Assembly (NCBI GenBank): GCA_031772625.1
Contig: CM062817.1
Location: 887,196,184-887,260,183, forward strand
Origin: Pinus tabuliformis
Lineage: Eukaryota > Streptophyta > Pinopsida > Pinales > Pinaceae
Length of the DNA: 64,000 nt
Direction: 5' to 3'
This document shows, piece after piece, positions 23,417-34,459 of this stretch. The notes beneath the pieces are model-generated. The model searched no databases and was not told the origin of the DNA. It saw only the letters and a program-made list of their open reading frames with translations. A program made the position numbers and the translations under genes. The number at the start of each line of letters is the position of its first letter. Position 1 is the first letter of the stretch.

Positions 23417-23884
23417 TCTTTGAGTTTTTAATAATTAACCATAAGATATACAAGCAATTTCAAATTCAAAGAGAAAGGTTTCTAGATCCTTTGGCCTTAG
23501 ACCATGATATTTTGGAAGAAAAGATGGAGGGATGTTCTTCATGTGCACACTACCATCAGTATCTTGAATGGGAAATCCAAGAGGATCTTCCTAATTATCC
23601 ACATCTCCATCCATTGTTTCTACATTCTTTGCCATATTCTTCTTCTACTACCTGCAAAAGTGGATGATGATGTGGATCTTATTGCACCATGTGATCGAAT
23701 GGGGGGGTGGGTTTGTGTTGGAGAATTTTTTTGTTTTTGTTTTTATGATTGAATGAAAACTATAATGCAATGCAATTCTCTACTTTTGAAATGAAATATG
23801 TCTAATGTAATTTATTTTTGGTTTTTGCAAAAAATAAAAATAAATGAATCAACTAGGGAAGAAAACAATGCATACTTTGACACC

Positions 23885-23902
23885 TCCCCGGCAACGGCAC
23901 CA
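23885..23902 (-). promoter_or_regulatory. Primer-binding site of element Y
   Basis: The minus strand reads TGGTGCCGTTGCCGGGGA, five bases inside the 5' LTR. It differs at one base from the conserved site of many plant Tat/Athila gypsy elements, and differs clearly from the TGGTATCAGAGC sites used elsewhere in the window. Confidence 0.85.
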
Positions 23903-23907
23903 AAAAG

Positions 23908-25985
23908 TAATGAGCCTCGATATTGCAACAAGAATGCTGCAACTCCCAAGGATATCGACTTTAGTTATCAACCCGAGGTTCGTACAAAATTAAGAGATAT
24001 CAACACTATATGTGCAACATACAATGTGTCATTCCTTTGCTGTCATGATGTAATGGAGTGCATGTACTAAAGTCAAATCCTAAACTAATTGCAGAAAATG
24101 AAATGTTCGAAATGAAACCTTAACCTATTGAGAGAAGGAAAGTACAAGGAAAGAGACTGAAATCAAATACTGAAACACACCATTTTCTAACTAATTTCTA
24201 AGAGGCTTTGCTTCAAAATAATCCTAAGTTAACATGTATGCAATCCTATTGTCCTAAGCATGCAGATTCAAACCATCAAACCTTATACTGATGTGCATGT
24301 AAATGAATAAAATAAATATGTTTTTCCTTTTGTCTTTTTTCATGTGAGAGTGGGAAAGCTAATCTATTTTGGTGATGTGGTAGGTGACTTGGAGATTATG
24401 GTGGATGGTTGGAAGGCTTGGGATACCCTTAGATGACCTTGTGTGTCTTCCTAGAGGTTTTTCCTTAATTCAGCCTCAAAACAGACCACTACAGGAAAAC
24501 CTACAGGATGTACTAAAAGCCTACATGATCCCCTGAAAACCTACAGGATACAACTAAGAGCAAAATGATGGATGTTGAAGGTGATGGAAAACTTAGGGAA
24601 GGTGGTTGGTGGATGGAATGAGGCAAGAGAGTGCCTAGGACCACTTCAGAACTCAAAACCAAAGTTGGGAGATGGATGGATTTGTTCAAAAAACTTGGAG
24701 AAGTTTCTTTGTGAAATGATGAAATTGGTGAGGGTTTATTGACCAAGCAAATCAAATCCAAATTGGATGGGACAAATTTTGTTATTAACTAGGATGTATT
24801 AGGTCCCTATTCTAAGTGGAATCACTCAAAAAGACCTTTGTTAACCCATGCAAAAAAAAACAAAACATTACTAGTCAAAAATCTAGAAATTTGAGAACTA
24901 GTGAGCTAGTAAATCTAAAAAATGCTTAACCAAATCAAGTGAAAATGAAATGGGGTGATTTTTGTTATAAAATAGAATTATTTTTTGATCTAATTCAAGT
25001 GGAACCAACTTGATTGAAGCTTGTTAACATGCTCTAAAAAATAGCAGAAATTTATTGTTCTTTGTTAAAAAGGAGGTCCAACAATCTAGATTTAGGAATA
25101 AGAAGACTAATCCAAGCAACTCAATTATTAATATGAAATTCCGAAGATTTAAAAGGATGAAATAATGCTTGTGATCCTGTAAAATAAATTACATCAACCA
25201 TTTAACTCAATCCTACAACAAGAAATCATTAATACTAAATGCATAAATAGAAAGAAATAAAAACTAGAGATGCATGTGAATAAACAATGAAAAGAATGAA
25301 AGAAAATGATACAAAAGGGCTCTGAGGCTCCTAGGATGGCCAAGCCCAGGGAAACTTAGAGACCTATGGAGGAGAACAATATTTAGAAGTTGAACATGAC
25401 ACCAATCTTCATTATTTTCATCAATATAATTACATCCCTGCAAGAAAATACAATGGAGCTGCAAAAATACAAGCTCTCTCTACAATAACACTAATCAAAA
25501 TCTATCCCTGGAGGCAAATTCAACTTGGTACTTATACAAAATGATTAGGAATCATTTCCCATGAATGAAGGAAGCTTTCTCCACCAAAATCCCTTGATTA
25601 GTGGATATGGTTCCTTGATTAGTGGAACACATTCCTATATTTTCTCAATCATTGGAGTTCCACAATATGTGCCATAATTCCATAATATCTTATTGATTTA
25701 TTATTTATTATTGATCCTCCTGTAGTAGGTAACGAGTTCCTAAATTATCCCCTCCAAATCTTCATAATCTACCCAATATTCTTATAATATTCCACAAAAA
25801 TAAATAACATTAGGCACAAATATCCAATTATTCATAAACCTTCCTAATGAATATATTAAAGTTAAAAATAAATTATCTAATGCAGAAATATAGGTTTAAT
25901 GTGTTGAAGGATGGTCATAGGCCTTAATTTATGTTTTAATTTAGAGGCATGGGCCTTAATTTATGTCTAATTTAGAGGCCCATCA
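23908..25985 (-). repeat. 5' LTR of element Y
   Basis: About 2.08 kb. It matches the 3' LTR from both ends, with an extra segment at about 24245-25097 that the 3' LTR lacks. Confidence 0.82.
24245..25097. repeat. 0.85-kb segment present in only one LTR of Y
   Basis: It is flanked by short AAT matches. It holds CTACAGG-type motifs (about 24490-24550) like those at 19505-19560 and 20865-20905, so it resembles Y's own internal DNA. It could be a gain in one LTR or a loss from the other. Confidence 0.7.
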
Positions 25986-25990
25986 TCTGG
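25986..25990. repeat. Target-site duplication of element Y, right
   Basis: TCTGG, matching 17981-17985. Confidence 0.9.
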
Positions 25991-26560
25991 GTGTATTCTT
26001 CCTCAGTCACACGCATGTAGTTCTCCATGGAGCAACCAGGACTGCTATAGTTGCTCGCACAACTCTATGCGACCGAGACTAAAACATGAAACTTCATTAC
26101 TCCAAAGATTCCACTCAGTGACAACAATGTTCAATAGTAGGCTACAGACAATGATAGTACATTACAGTCCTCAGAACCATGGTTTTGAATACAAGCATGT
26201 TTAGGTTCATTTCATGGATGTTCTAGTTGTTGTGAAGATATGGATGATTGTACTCTCTTTTGCTGAATCATTTAATGACAATCTATAAGAAGAAAGAATT
26301 GCAAGGGTTTTCTCCATAGTGGGTTTTTCCCAGGTCTCCGATCAATTTTGTGTCTTTATGTTTGCATTCTTTTCTTCTATTATTCTTTTATGTTTCGCTG
26401 CATTGATGATGATAATATTATTCTTTCTACATAGTTGCATATGTTGATGAATAATGATGTAAATCTGAATAGTGTCATGATGTTAAGGGGTGAACTTAAT
26501 GTGTTCATGAAGAAATGCAATTATCAAAGAAAAGAACAATATATCCCTAAGAAAATTTAA
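25991..26560 (+). repeat. Terminal repeat of X, left copy, second piece
   Basis: It matches 31920-32107 plus 38110-38484. It includes the third 100-bp hairpin unit, the copia-like U5 phrase near 26310-26335 and a common end at AAAATTTAA. Confidence 0.82.
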
Positions 26561-28067
26561 CATGGTGAGATGGACTGAAGAAAAGCCATGGAGATCACCC
26601 CATTGATGAAACCATTGATGAAAGCAAGAAGAGGACGGTGGAGACCTAAAATAATTCTAGGGTTTGAAGAAAACCTTAGGCATCTTGATTATTAGGGTTT
26701 TATGAGGTTAGGGTTTTGAGATAAACCCTGGTTTATGGAATAGATATGAGATATGAAACCTAGCATGGTCAATGTGAAGATGCTCAAGCACTTGTGAAAG
26801 ATTTGATGAAGCCCTAGATGGGATAGTCCCTAGGAGGCCTGGTTGGTTAATTGAAGGCAACATTGGTATGTGGACAATGGACATTGATGGCTCTTGAAGG
26901 ATGGAGAGGATCACCTCTCATTAAAGATAAGTATTTCTTAACCTATGATGCTTCTTAATTTTGTTTAGACTTGTATGATTCCTACATGTGTATTTGAGTA
27001 TATAGATGTTTCTAACCTCTGTGATGAGATGTGATAAGTGGATCCTTCTTGAGGATCATTTGAAATGTAGGAAAGATGGCTAGAGTTGGAAAAGGTAAAG
27101 AGGCACTATATGAAAAGGTGACAAAGTGCTACAAGCTTCCTATGTCTAATGAGAAGGTGCACAGGTATTTGAATACCACAAGGTATGCATGGCATGTTAC
27201 ATTGAATGGCTAGGTAAGCCCTAAGGTATGATGAGAATGTCTATGACTCATGAAAATGATTTGGATTTATGTTTCCTATGATGAAATGGTGCACCTGGTA
27301 TTGAAATTTTGATCTTCTTGAAATGTTGATCTTTGATCTTTATGGTATACTTGATGTTTGGCTAACATCTATCTATTGGATATCTTGATCTCATAAAGAA
27401 GGATAGCACCCTGAAGATGATACTCTTGATACTTGTCATGCATAAGTCATGATGGATTTCACATAGAAGGATAGCTCATTGACTCTTTATAATGCTTGTG
27501 ATGAACATGATGAAAGTATGGGAAAAAGAGTTGAAACTCTTGTTGTTTTGATAAAGTTCTATTGAATGATCTTGATCATATTGATAATGATAAGCATGGT
27601 AACCTTGATGATAGAGGTATACCTATGAGGTTGATATTCTAGATATTTTTACCAACTATGGTCATGTCTTGATGTGACAAGTAACTATGGCATATCGTAA
27701 AATTGATTGTCCTAACTTGATGATTTGACTTGATATTGTTACATCTGTATGATACCCTAATCACTTAACTCTAATCACTTGATGAAGGATTGATGTCATG
27801 ATGTTGATAACCATGATGGATATATGTTTGATTTTATGATCTAACAGATTTGTTGTTGCATGAATCTAGTATAGACAGGTTGATGACATGAAAGAAGATG
27901 AATGAAGTGGATTCCCATTCAGAGGGAGAATCTCTCCTCAAGATTCTGACTCATATTACCATTTTCGTTATATGTATATTCTCTACTATTGAAGTATGAT
28001 TTATGGGTATCTGAAATTGTTGATATACAACATAGGTCTAAACTAAGGTAAGATGGTTTTATCCCAC

Positions 28068-28310
28068 TCAAAGCCTCAGTCGCACGGAAGAAAGGCTATA
28101 TGTGTGACTATAGCCTCCCAGTTGGACGGATGCAAGCTCAAGGGTGCGACTAAGGCATTGAAGATAAGTTCTGGGCTAGTCCATCCACAATCACTCGCAT
28201 ATCATCTTGAAGAGTGTGACTAGGCTCGCATATCATCTTGAAGAGTGCGACTGTGGGTCCCAGTCGCACAAAGGAAGGCCTATGGGTGCAACTATGCCTA
28301 TAAATCATAA
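28068..28310 (+). repeat. Further block of AGTCGCAC hairpin half-sites inside X
   Basis: It contains AGTCGCAC, TGTGTGACT, GGGTGCGACT, ACTCGCAT and GAGTGCGACT phrases like those in the X terminal repeats, plus a direct repeat of CTCGCATATCATCTTGAAGA about 35 bases apart (near 28195 and 28230). A CCTATAAATC TATA-like word follows at about 28298. Confidence 0.65.
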
Positions 28311-30418
28311 AAAATGAAGTTTTGTGCATGAAATCAGATGTTCACCTCGAGGATGTCAGTTCTACAAACGTGTCGCAGATAACAGAAAGATTCGAGAGCA
28401 GGGAAGTTTGAATGTTTACTATAATATGAATATGTAGACTAAACTTGTGTTTGTAGGTGACCGTGATACATATACATCATTACATTTGAAGTTTGTATTA
28501 CAATAGTTTGACGTGATTTGGATGATTGATATAGATGAGCAGTGTTGGGAGTTATGTCATGACTTATATTAGTATTTGACAATGGTTTTGTATTGGCCTT
28601 CTCATTCTTAGCACATTGGTTGAAGTATTGACAGTTGTATGCTTGGAACCTGCATGATCTATCTTTGGTATATGCATTTGCATCTAGTAACAGAAATGAC
28701 TTGTATTATGATCATGAGAATGACTTAATGAAGTTTGATATTGCATGATAATAGATGAAGTTAAGAACTGATATGAGCTCTACCTGTCACCTGGTCTAAA
28801 CAACTTGATACTGTGATATTGATGATTTTGATATTAATTATGATCTACATTGATTTATGAAAAGTTGAGCAAGTTGGTTTGGTAAAGTGTTATGTTTGCA
28901 AAGAGAATTGCATGAAGCAAGCTCCTCGATCCAGATATGTCTGCATTGACTGTTATCTAGTGAAGCTAGGATGATGTGTTGATCCAAACCTCTACTTCAG
29001 AAATGTTCCAAGGTATGAATTTGGTTTTGGTTTTATATACTGATGGTCTAATCTTGATAGGTGATGAGCCTCTGATGATCTAAGTAAGAGGGAGATGGCT
29101 TTTGAAGCTTGAAATAAGAAATCATGGCATGATGAATCGATTTCTGAAATTGGGAAAAGATAATCTATATTGCGAAGCTATTGAAGAAGTATTGGAAAGA
29201 GGAAATGAAAATCCTTGGACACTCTAATTAAATTGAAAACCGACAGTTGATTGAAGAATTTTGAACATCTATCTCTGTGTATACAAGATATATCTAGAAC
29301 CTGAGTCGATTCATGATTGAGCCTCTTCATACACATTGAGTTTCCTGCAAGCATCCTTCGAAATATTTGCATGATATGATCTATTTTTGGTTTGAGATAT
29401 TCTTCCTATGATATATGATAGTATGGATATGTTGATGTTGATTGGGATCATTATTGATGAGATGAGAACACAATAGTGCTTCTTTAGTATGAGATCTACC
29501 ATGATGATAGCTCTGTAACATGACCGAGGTTGAGTATGATGTTGCTAGCATGACTAGCTATGAAGCATGATGAATAATAATTTGAAGAGATGTTTGAGAA
29601 AGTTATGAATATGACATGGATACATTGCAATGACATAGAGAGGTATAGAATCCCATATATATAGTTGGCACTAAGATACTTTCATAGATTGAGATCATGC
29701 AACTGTACGAGACAAGCCTTGGCTTGTGTTTGACACCTCCTTAAGAGGGAGGATGATTATGGTATCCTTTTGTGATTTATATGATTATTTATGTTCTAAC
29801 ATGATATTTGATTTGATATCTTGTATGAACATGAGATAACTACTATTGTTACATGATGATTACCTTATATAAGTATGATGATATGAGTATGATGAGAGCA
29901 ATGTTGATTGAGGACACTAAGCCAAGCTCTTCATCCCCTGTCTGAGCTCCCTGGATATGGAATTGAGATAGAGGGTTGAGGGAACTATGGAAAATAGGTT
30001 ATTACCCCTATCTGTTACCCATATGGTTGGAGTAGTATCTCACCCTATCTTGATATTTGTAGAGTATACCCTAGTTGGCATCATACCCACAAGCTGGGAT
30101 TATTGGGATTATCCCTCCCCGTGTGGCCAACGATTGAGGAGGCTTGGGGGCATGAGATACTTACCTTTCGTAAGTCAGGTATCTCACCCAACTTGTACTA
30201 TGATGTAGGTGTTATACCACATTACTATTGAGGGTCATTGCTAGGAAGATCAGTAGGCAATAATATGGGTTGAGTAGTAGCTCCCCTATATCACCTATTG
30301 CTCGATACGGGGTCATAGTAGTCGCTCCCTCGTGAGATTTTGGGTTGAGTAGTAGCTCCCAGATGTGGTTCCAGGTTGAGATATGCTCCCTGATGATATG
30401 ATCTTCAATGATGATATA

Positions 30419-30712
30419 GGTAGTAGCCCACCAATCGATATTCCGGGTAGTAGCCCATTGAATGATATTTCGAGTAGTAGTCCGTTGACAGATATTATGG
30501 GTAGTAGCCCGTTGAAAAATATTTTGTGTAGTAGCTCGTTGATAGATATTCCAGGTAGTAGCCCGCTGAAAAATATTTTGTGTAGTAGCTCATTGACAGA
30601 TATTCCAGGTAGTAGCCCGTTGACAAATATTCCGGGTAGAAACCCACTGATAGATAATCCGGGTAGTAGCCCGTTGATAGAGATTCCAAGTTGGAGCCCA
30701 ATGAATAGAGGG
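30419..30712 (+). repeat. 27-bp minisatellite in X, about 11 units
   Basis: Units run like GGTAGTAGCCCGTTGA followed by an AT-rich GATATTCCG end. Starts are exactly 27 bases apart from 30419 to 30689, with no indels. Related GTAGTAGCTCCC words occur just upstream (about 30270-30360). Because 27 is divisible by three, the repeat opens long frames on both strands (9-residue repeats), which I do not regard as genes. Confidence 0.88.
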
Positions 30713-30932
30713 AAGTAGCTTAAGCTCCCCTCCGATAACAAATTCTTATTCTTTTATGTTCAAGAATATTCAACATATGAGCAGGAACAATCAAGAGATA
30801 AGTAGGAATAAGAAATATATGTAACATTGATGATTCAAGATGATGAGATACTTGAGATGGGACATATGATGATAGGAAGTCATGTTGATTGATGGTCAAA
30901 TATTGGGAGGTGGGATTATCCCTAGTTGAGAG

Positions 30933-31377
30933 TGTTAGAAAATTGTATATTACAGAGAAATGGAACACATAAAATATTGCAGAAATATAATCATAGAAAA
31001 CGCATAAATCAAGAGAGACATAGATATACATGGTTCACATAATTTGGGCTACGTTCACAGAGAAACAACCAGTCCTTCCTTTTATATTATCCAGCAAAAT
31101 GAAGAGATACAACCTACAATAGATCCGTTGTAATTTCCTCTTTGCTCTCAAACAATATCCTCTCTCTTTCTCGCTCATAATACACATATACACAACTGAA
31201 ATAAAATTCCCTCATATATAGCAAGGGGTTTCCTTATAGGGAATAAAAACCTAAATTAAACATAACTTCTACCATCATATCATCTGCCTAATGAATGATC
31301 CAGATTGACTACGAAATTACAATATTTTACAAGGCAATTTTACATCTATTATTGAATTCCTCTTTTTGATAAGACCA
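30933..31377 (-). repeat. Possible solo copia LTR inside X
   Basis: On the minus strand it would run from TGGTCTTATC to TTCTAACA, with a TATA box (ATATAAAAGG) near 31077-31090. The phrase TGGTTCACA...GGGCTACGTTCACAGAG near 31030-31065 is like copia LTRs of many plants. No target-site duplication is seen. Confidence 0.35.
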
Positions 31378-31721
31378 AAATCGACCTAAAGATCACCTTG
31401 TTTGGATAAGTAGAAGTTGGTTTTTAAATTTACGAATCCACTCATGTATATTGGATCAAGTCGGTCATATGCATATGTATAATTGGACTGGTTGGCCTCA
31501 ACATCAAGTGGACCCTCATGGAAGCCTATCAATAGAAGATACCTCAAGCTCAATTGGACACATTGATCAATCCTTCTTCTCTTCTCTTCTATTGTCTTAG
31601 TTCGCACAGGTCTAACGAAGGAAGTTCACACAAGGGTCTGAAACTACAAGGATTGAAGTTCGCACAGATCTAGAGTTTCTGTTTCTCAGTCACATGCACA
31701 TAACTAAATATTTTCAACCTC

Positions 31722-32010
31722 AGTCACACACACATAGTGGTCAAGGGTAGAACTGGGAAGTATTAGTCGCTCGCACATAAGCCTGAAGGGAGCGACTAGG
31801 GTTTTGGGCAGTTTGGTCCCCAGTGACATGCACAGAGTAGTCAAGGGTGTGACTAGGAAACCTCAGTCACTCGCACAACAACTTGAAGGGTATGATTGGG
31901 GGTTTGAGGCTGATCTTAGTGTATTCGTCCCCAGTTGCATGCATGCAGTTCTCCAAGGAGTGACCATGACTGCTATAGTCGCTCACACAACTCCTCCTTC
32001 GTGTGACTGG
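31722..32010 (+). repeat. 100-bp hairpin repeat in X, right copy
   Basis: Three units start at about 31722, 31822 and 31933. The second half of unit one pairs AGTCGCTC with GAGCGACT, a perfect 8-bp stem (about 31765-31797). It is collinear with the left copy. Confidence 0.78.
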
Positions 32011-32102
32011 GACTCAAATATGAAACTTTTATACTTCGAAGATTTTTCTCAGTGACATTAGTGTTCAATAGTAGGCTACATATAGTGACAATATATTACA
32101 AT

Positions 32103-32107
32103 CCTCA
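32103..32107. repeat. Target-site duplication of element Z, left
   Basis: CCTCA; repeated at 38105-38109. Confidence 0.9.
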
Positions 32108-32441
32108 TGTTAGGTCCCTATAATACTAGTGATTCCCCCAATACTATTGTCATTGTAGCCCCTATTATTATTGTCATGCCCCTATTGTCCCCATATTTTT
32201 CTTATTGTGCCCCATAGAAGCCCACTATTGTTATTTTTATGCCTTTATATTATTATTGTTATGCTGACTTTGACTACATTGTGACTCCTTAGACTCCTAT
32301 ATATAGAAAGGAGGTTTTTTCATTTGTATCATCCAAGAATTTTTCATTTGTGTAATGTAAAGCAGGTTTCCCCCTCGAAGAGGCTGATTTCTAAGTCATT
32401 GATCTATCATTTCTATCTTTTTGTGAGCTAATTTCATAAAA
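32108..32441 (+). repeat. 5' LTR of element Z
   Basis: It begins TGTTAGGTCCC. A TATA-like CTATATATAGAAAGG lies near 32297-32311. It is very short for a gypsy LTR. Confidence 0.9.
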
Positions 32442-32443
32442 TT

Positions 32444-32455
32444 TGGTATCAGAGC
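32444..32455 (+). promoter_or_regulatory. Primer-binding site of element Z
   Basis: TGGTATCAGAGC, two bases inside the 5' LTR; the initiator-Met tRNA type. Confidence 0.9.
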
Positions 32456-33115
32456 TTTGGATTCTAGGGTTTCACTGCTCCAAAACAGGTGATCATGGCA
32501 TTTTCGCTATAACTATTTTTCTGTGATGTTTCAGACGCTAAAAAAAACCTATTTGAGCCAAAATCTTGATGATCCTTGGGTTTGAATTTCAAATCTTGTC
32601 TCGCTATATTTTCGGAGATATGATCCAAGAATGTTAGGGTTTTTCCAGGCTCCCGAATTACATCCCAAATAGGTGACCTTGGGAAAATCGTCATAACTTT
32701 CTCTCTAAGTATCAGATTGAAATTTTGTAAGAAGTTACAGAAAGAGGACAGATTGTAGTTTTATGTGCATCATGTTTAGGTCCAAAGGTTGAAACAGTGA
32801 CACGTGGCACTTCGTACAAGTTCTATCTACTAAAAAAGTGTATAATGAGGTCATCTTGGGAGATTGGGCATAATGCTTTCTTGGAGAATCCAATTTCAAT
32901 CAGACTTGTGGCATTGGAAATAGAACTCAGAGGCTACCACAGTTTGTAATTTCAGACCTCGAAGATCCGAAATTTCATAGATACATCAGATACAATATCA
33001 AGCTCCTACAAAGTGAAAAAAGGTGTGTAGTTTTTTTTTAAATTTTGCATAAGTTTGGTTTGAAAAATATGTTTGAAGGAATTCAAAGGGCATAGTGAAG
33101 CATAATTATCATTAA
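32456..33115 (+). other. 5' leader of element Z
   Basis: About 660 bases between the primer-binding site and gag, with no gene visible. Confidence 0.7.
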
Positions 33116-34447
33116 TTGATGCCCCAAAGAAAGGAGATGGAAACACCTAGTAAGCAACCTAAAATCTCTAGCATGAATCATGAAAAAGAGGAAAAAATGC
33201 AACATGATATATCAAAATTACGAGACCAAGTGCAACAAAATTCACTCTCACAAAAAGTAACAAAAGCTAAGATGGATGGTTTAAAGAAAGACGTGGAAGC
33301 TAAGATGGATGGCGTGGAAGCAAATATGGATGATTTAACAAAAGGCATGGAAGCTAATATGGATGGTTTAAAAAAAGGCATGGAAGCGAAGATGGATGGT
33401 TTAAAGAAAGGTGTAGAAGATAAGATGAATGATGTGGATGCTAATATGGATGGCGTGGAAGCTAATATGGATGGGTTTGAAGAAAAACTTAAAGGCAACA
33501 TGGAAGATTTGAAGACAGATTTGACAAAGTTTCTACAAGAAATGCTTACAAATGGCGAAAGGGTAGTAAAGGAAACTCATGATGAGAACAAAATAAATGT
33601 TAATCATGATTTCATAGACTCTAATGTTGGATCGAAGATCCACCATGTTACGAAGACCGATATGAGGAAGTTTGATGGCAAGGATCTCATAACATGGACA
33701 CTACAAATGGAGCAATATTTCAATCTCCATAATGTGCAAAACACACAAAAGGTAAGCATTGCAACTTTATAGTTGGAACCAAATCAGTTTGTATGGTATC
33801 GATGGCTTTACTCTCTTAAACAAATTGTCACTTGGGAAATTTTTACGAATGAAATGATAGGACATTATGAGGATACAAAAAGCAACATTTTTTTTAGCCA
33901 ATTGATAAATCTCAAACAAAAGGGTTCAATGATGGAGCACATTGAGGAATTCCAAAAATTGAATATAAGGGTAAAAGATATTCTAGAGGAGCATATGATT
34001 GATGTGTTCATAGGAACTTTAAAGGATAACATCCAACATGAGGTTCGCCTTTGGGAACCTGATTCATTGGAGAAGTTATTTAGGTTGGCAAGAAAAATGG
34101 AAAGCAAAATTATGGCAACAAGGAAGCCTACCAATCACAATTGTAAAGATGGAAGTGTTGTTTCCCCTATCCTTCCACAACCTACAAGGTTGAAACCACA
34201 ACAATTGGAAGAAAAAAGAGCAAAAGGGCTTTGTTATAGTTGTGATAACAAATACACTAAAGGTCATAAGTGTGCTGAGAAGAAATTATTTTACATAGAT
34301 TGTGAAGAAGAGGAAGAAAAGGAACAAGAAACGTCAAAAGAAGAGGATATACACAAGGAAAAACCTCTAGAGAAAGAAGAAATGAATTCGACCATATCTT
34401 GTAATGCATTAGCCAGAATTACCACTCCTCAAACTATCAATATATAA
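33116..34447 (+). pseudogene. Gag of element Z with an N-terminal coiled coil
   Basis: The first part (about 33116-33560) is a charged coiled coil built from repeats of 11 and 7 residues (KMDGLKKGMEA type). The capsid-like gag domain follows (TDMRKFDGKDLITWTLQMEQYF, then FFSQLINLKQKGSMMEHIEEFQ), then a zinc knuckle CYSCDNKYTKGHKC near 34230-34275 and an acidic, Lys/Glu-rich end. Gag forms the particle and binds RNA through the knuckle. The coiled coil is likely used for self-assembly. It is a fossil with breaks. Confidence 0.85.
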
Positions 34448-34459
34448 GGACATATCAAG

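Larger units (their letters stand above)
17986..25985 (-). mobile_element. Gag-only Ty3/gypsy element Y
   Basis: A minus-strand element of 8.0 kb with a 5-bp duplication (TCTGG) on both sides. The 5' LTR is 23908-25985, the 3' LTR 17986-19189, and the primer-binding site 23885-23902 is close to the TGGCGCCGTTGCCGGGGA site of plant Tat/Athila-type gypsy elements. The only coding part I recognise is gag (about 22400-23416). About 3.2 kb of the internal region (19190-22400) is non-coding and rich in tandem repeats. No protease, RT or integrase is seen, so it looks like a non-autonomous element. LTR identity is about 94% by eye over the part compared. The gag has a few breaks. Confidence 0.88.
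26561..31538 (+). pseudogene. Internal region of X with a faint copia RT
   Basis: Most of this 5 kb is AT-rich and non-coding, with many GATGAT-type words. On the plus strand at about 28880-29240 copia RT residues are still recognisable: MKQAPRSRYVCIDCYLVKLG, VDPNLYFRNV, then TDGLILIGDEPL where the catalytic box region lies. A purine run (AAGAGGGAGGA, about 29743-29753) could be an old polypurine tract, but no LTR edge matching the terminal repeats of X follows it, so this copia material may be a separate, older element. It is heavily broken. Confidence 0.55.
31539..32107 (+). repeat. Terminal repeat of X, right copy, first piece
   Basis: It starts ATACCTCAAGCTCA like the left copy and breaks at CCTCA (32103-32107), the target-site duplication of element Z. 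It continues at 38110. Confidence 0.82.

Noticed and set aside
24245-25097. MITE insertion in the Y 5' LTR
   Set aside because: The ends show only weak inverted similarity, and motifs in the segment match Y's own internal DNA.
30419-30712. CRISPR-like regular repeat
   Set aside because: Units are contiguous with no unique spacers, and the context is plant DNA.
30313-30741. Long overlapping frames on both strands (about 111-142 residues) with 9-residue repeats
   Set aside because: They come from the 27-bp repeat, whose length is a multiple of three. There is no domain and no codon bias.
32444-32455. tRNA genes at the TGGTATCAGAGC sites
   Set aside because: These are retroelement primer-binding sites complementary to a tRNA 3' end. 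No cloverleaf surrounds them.
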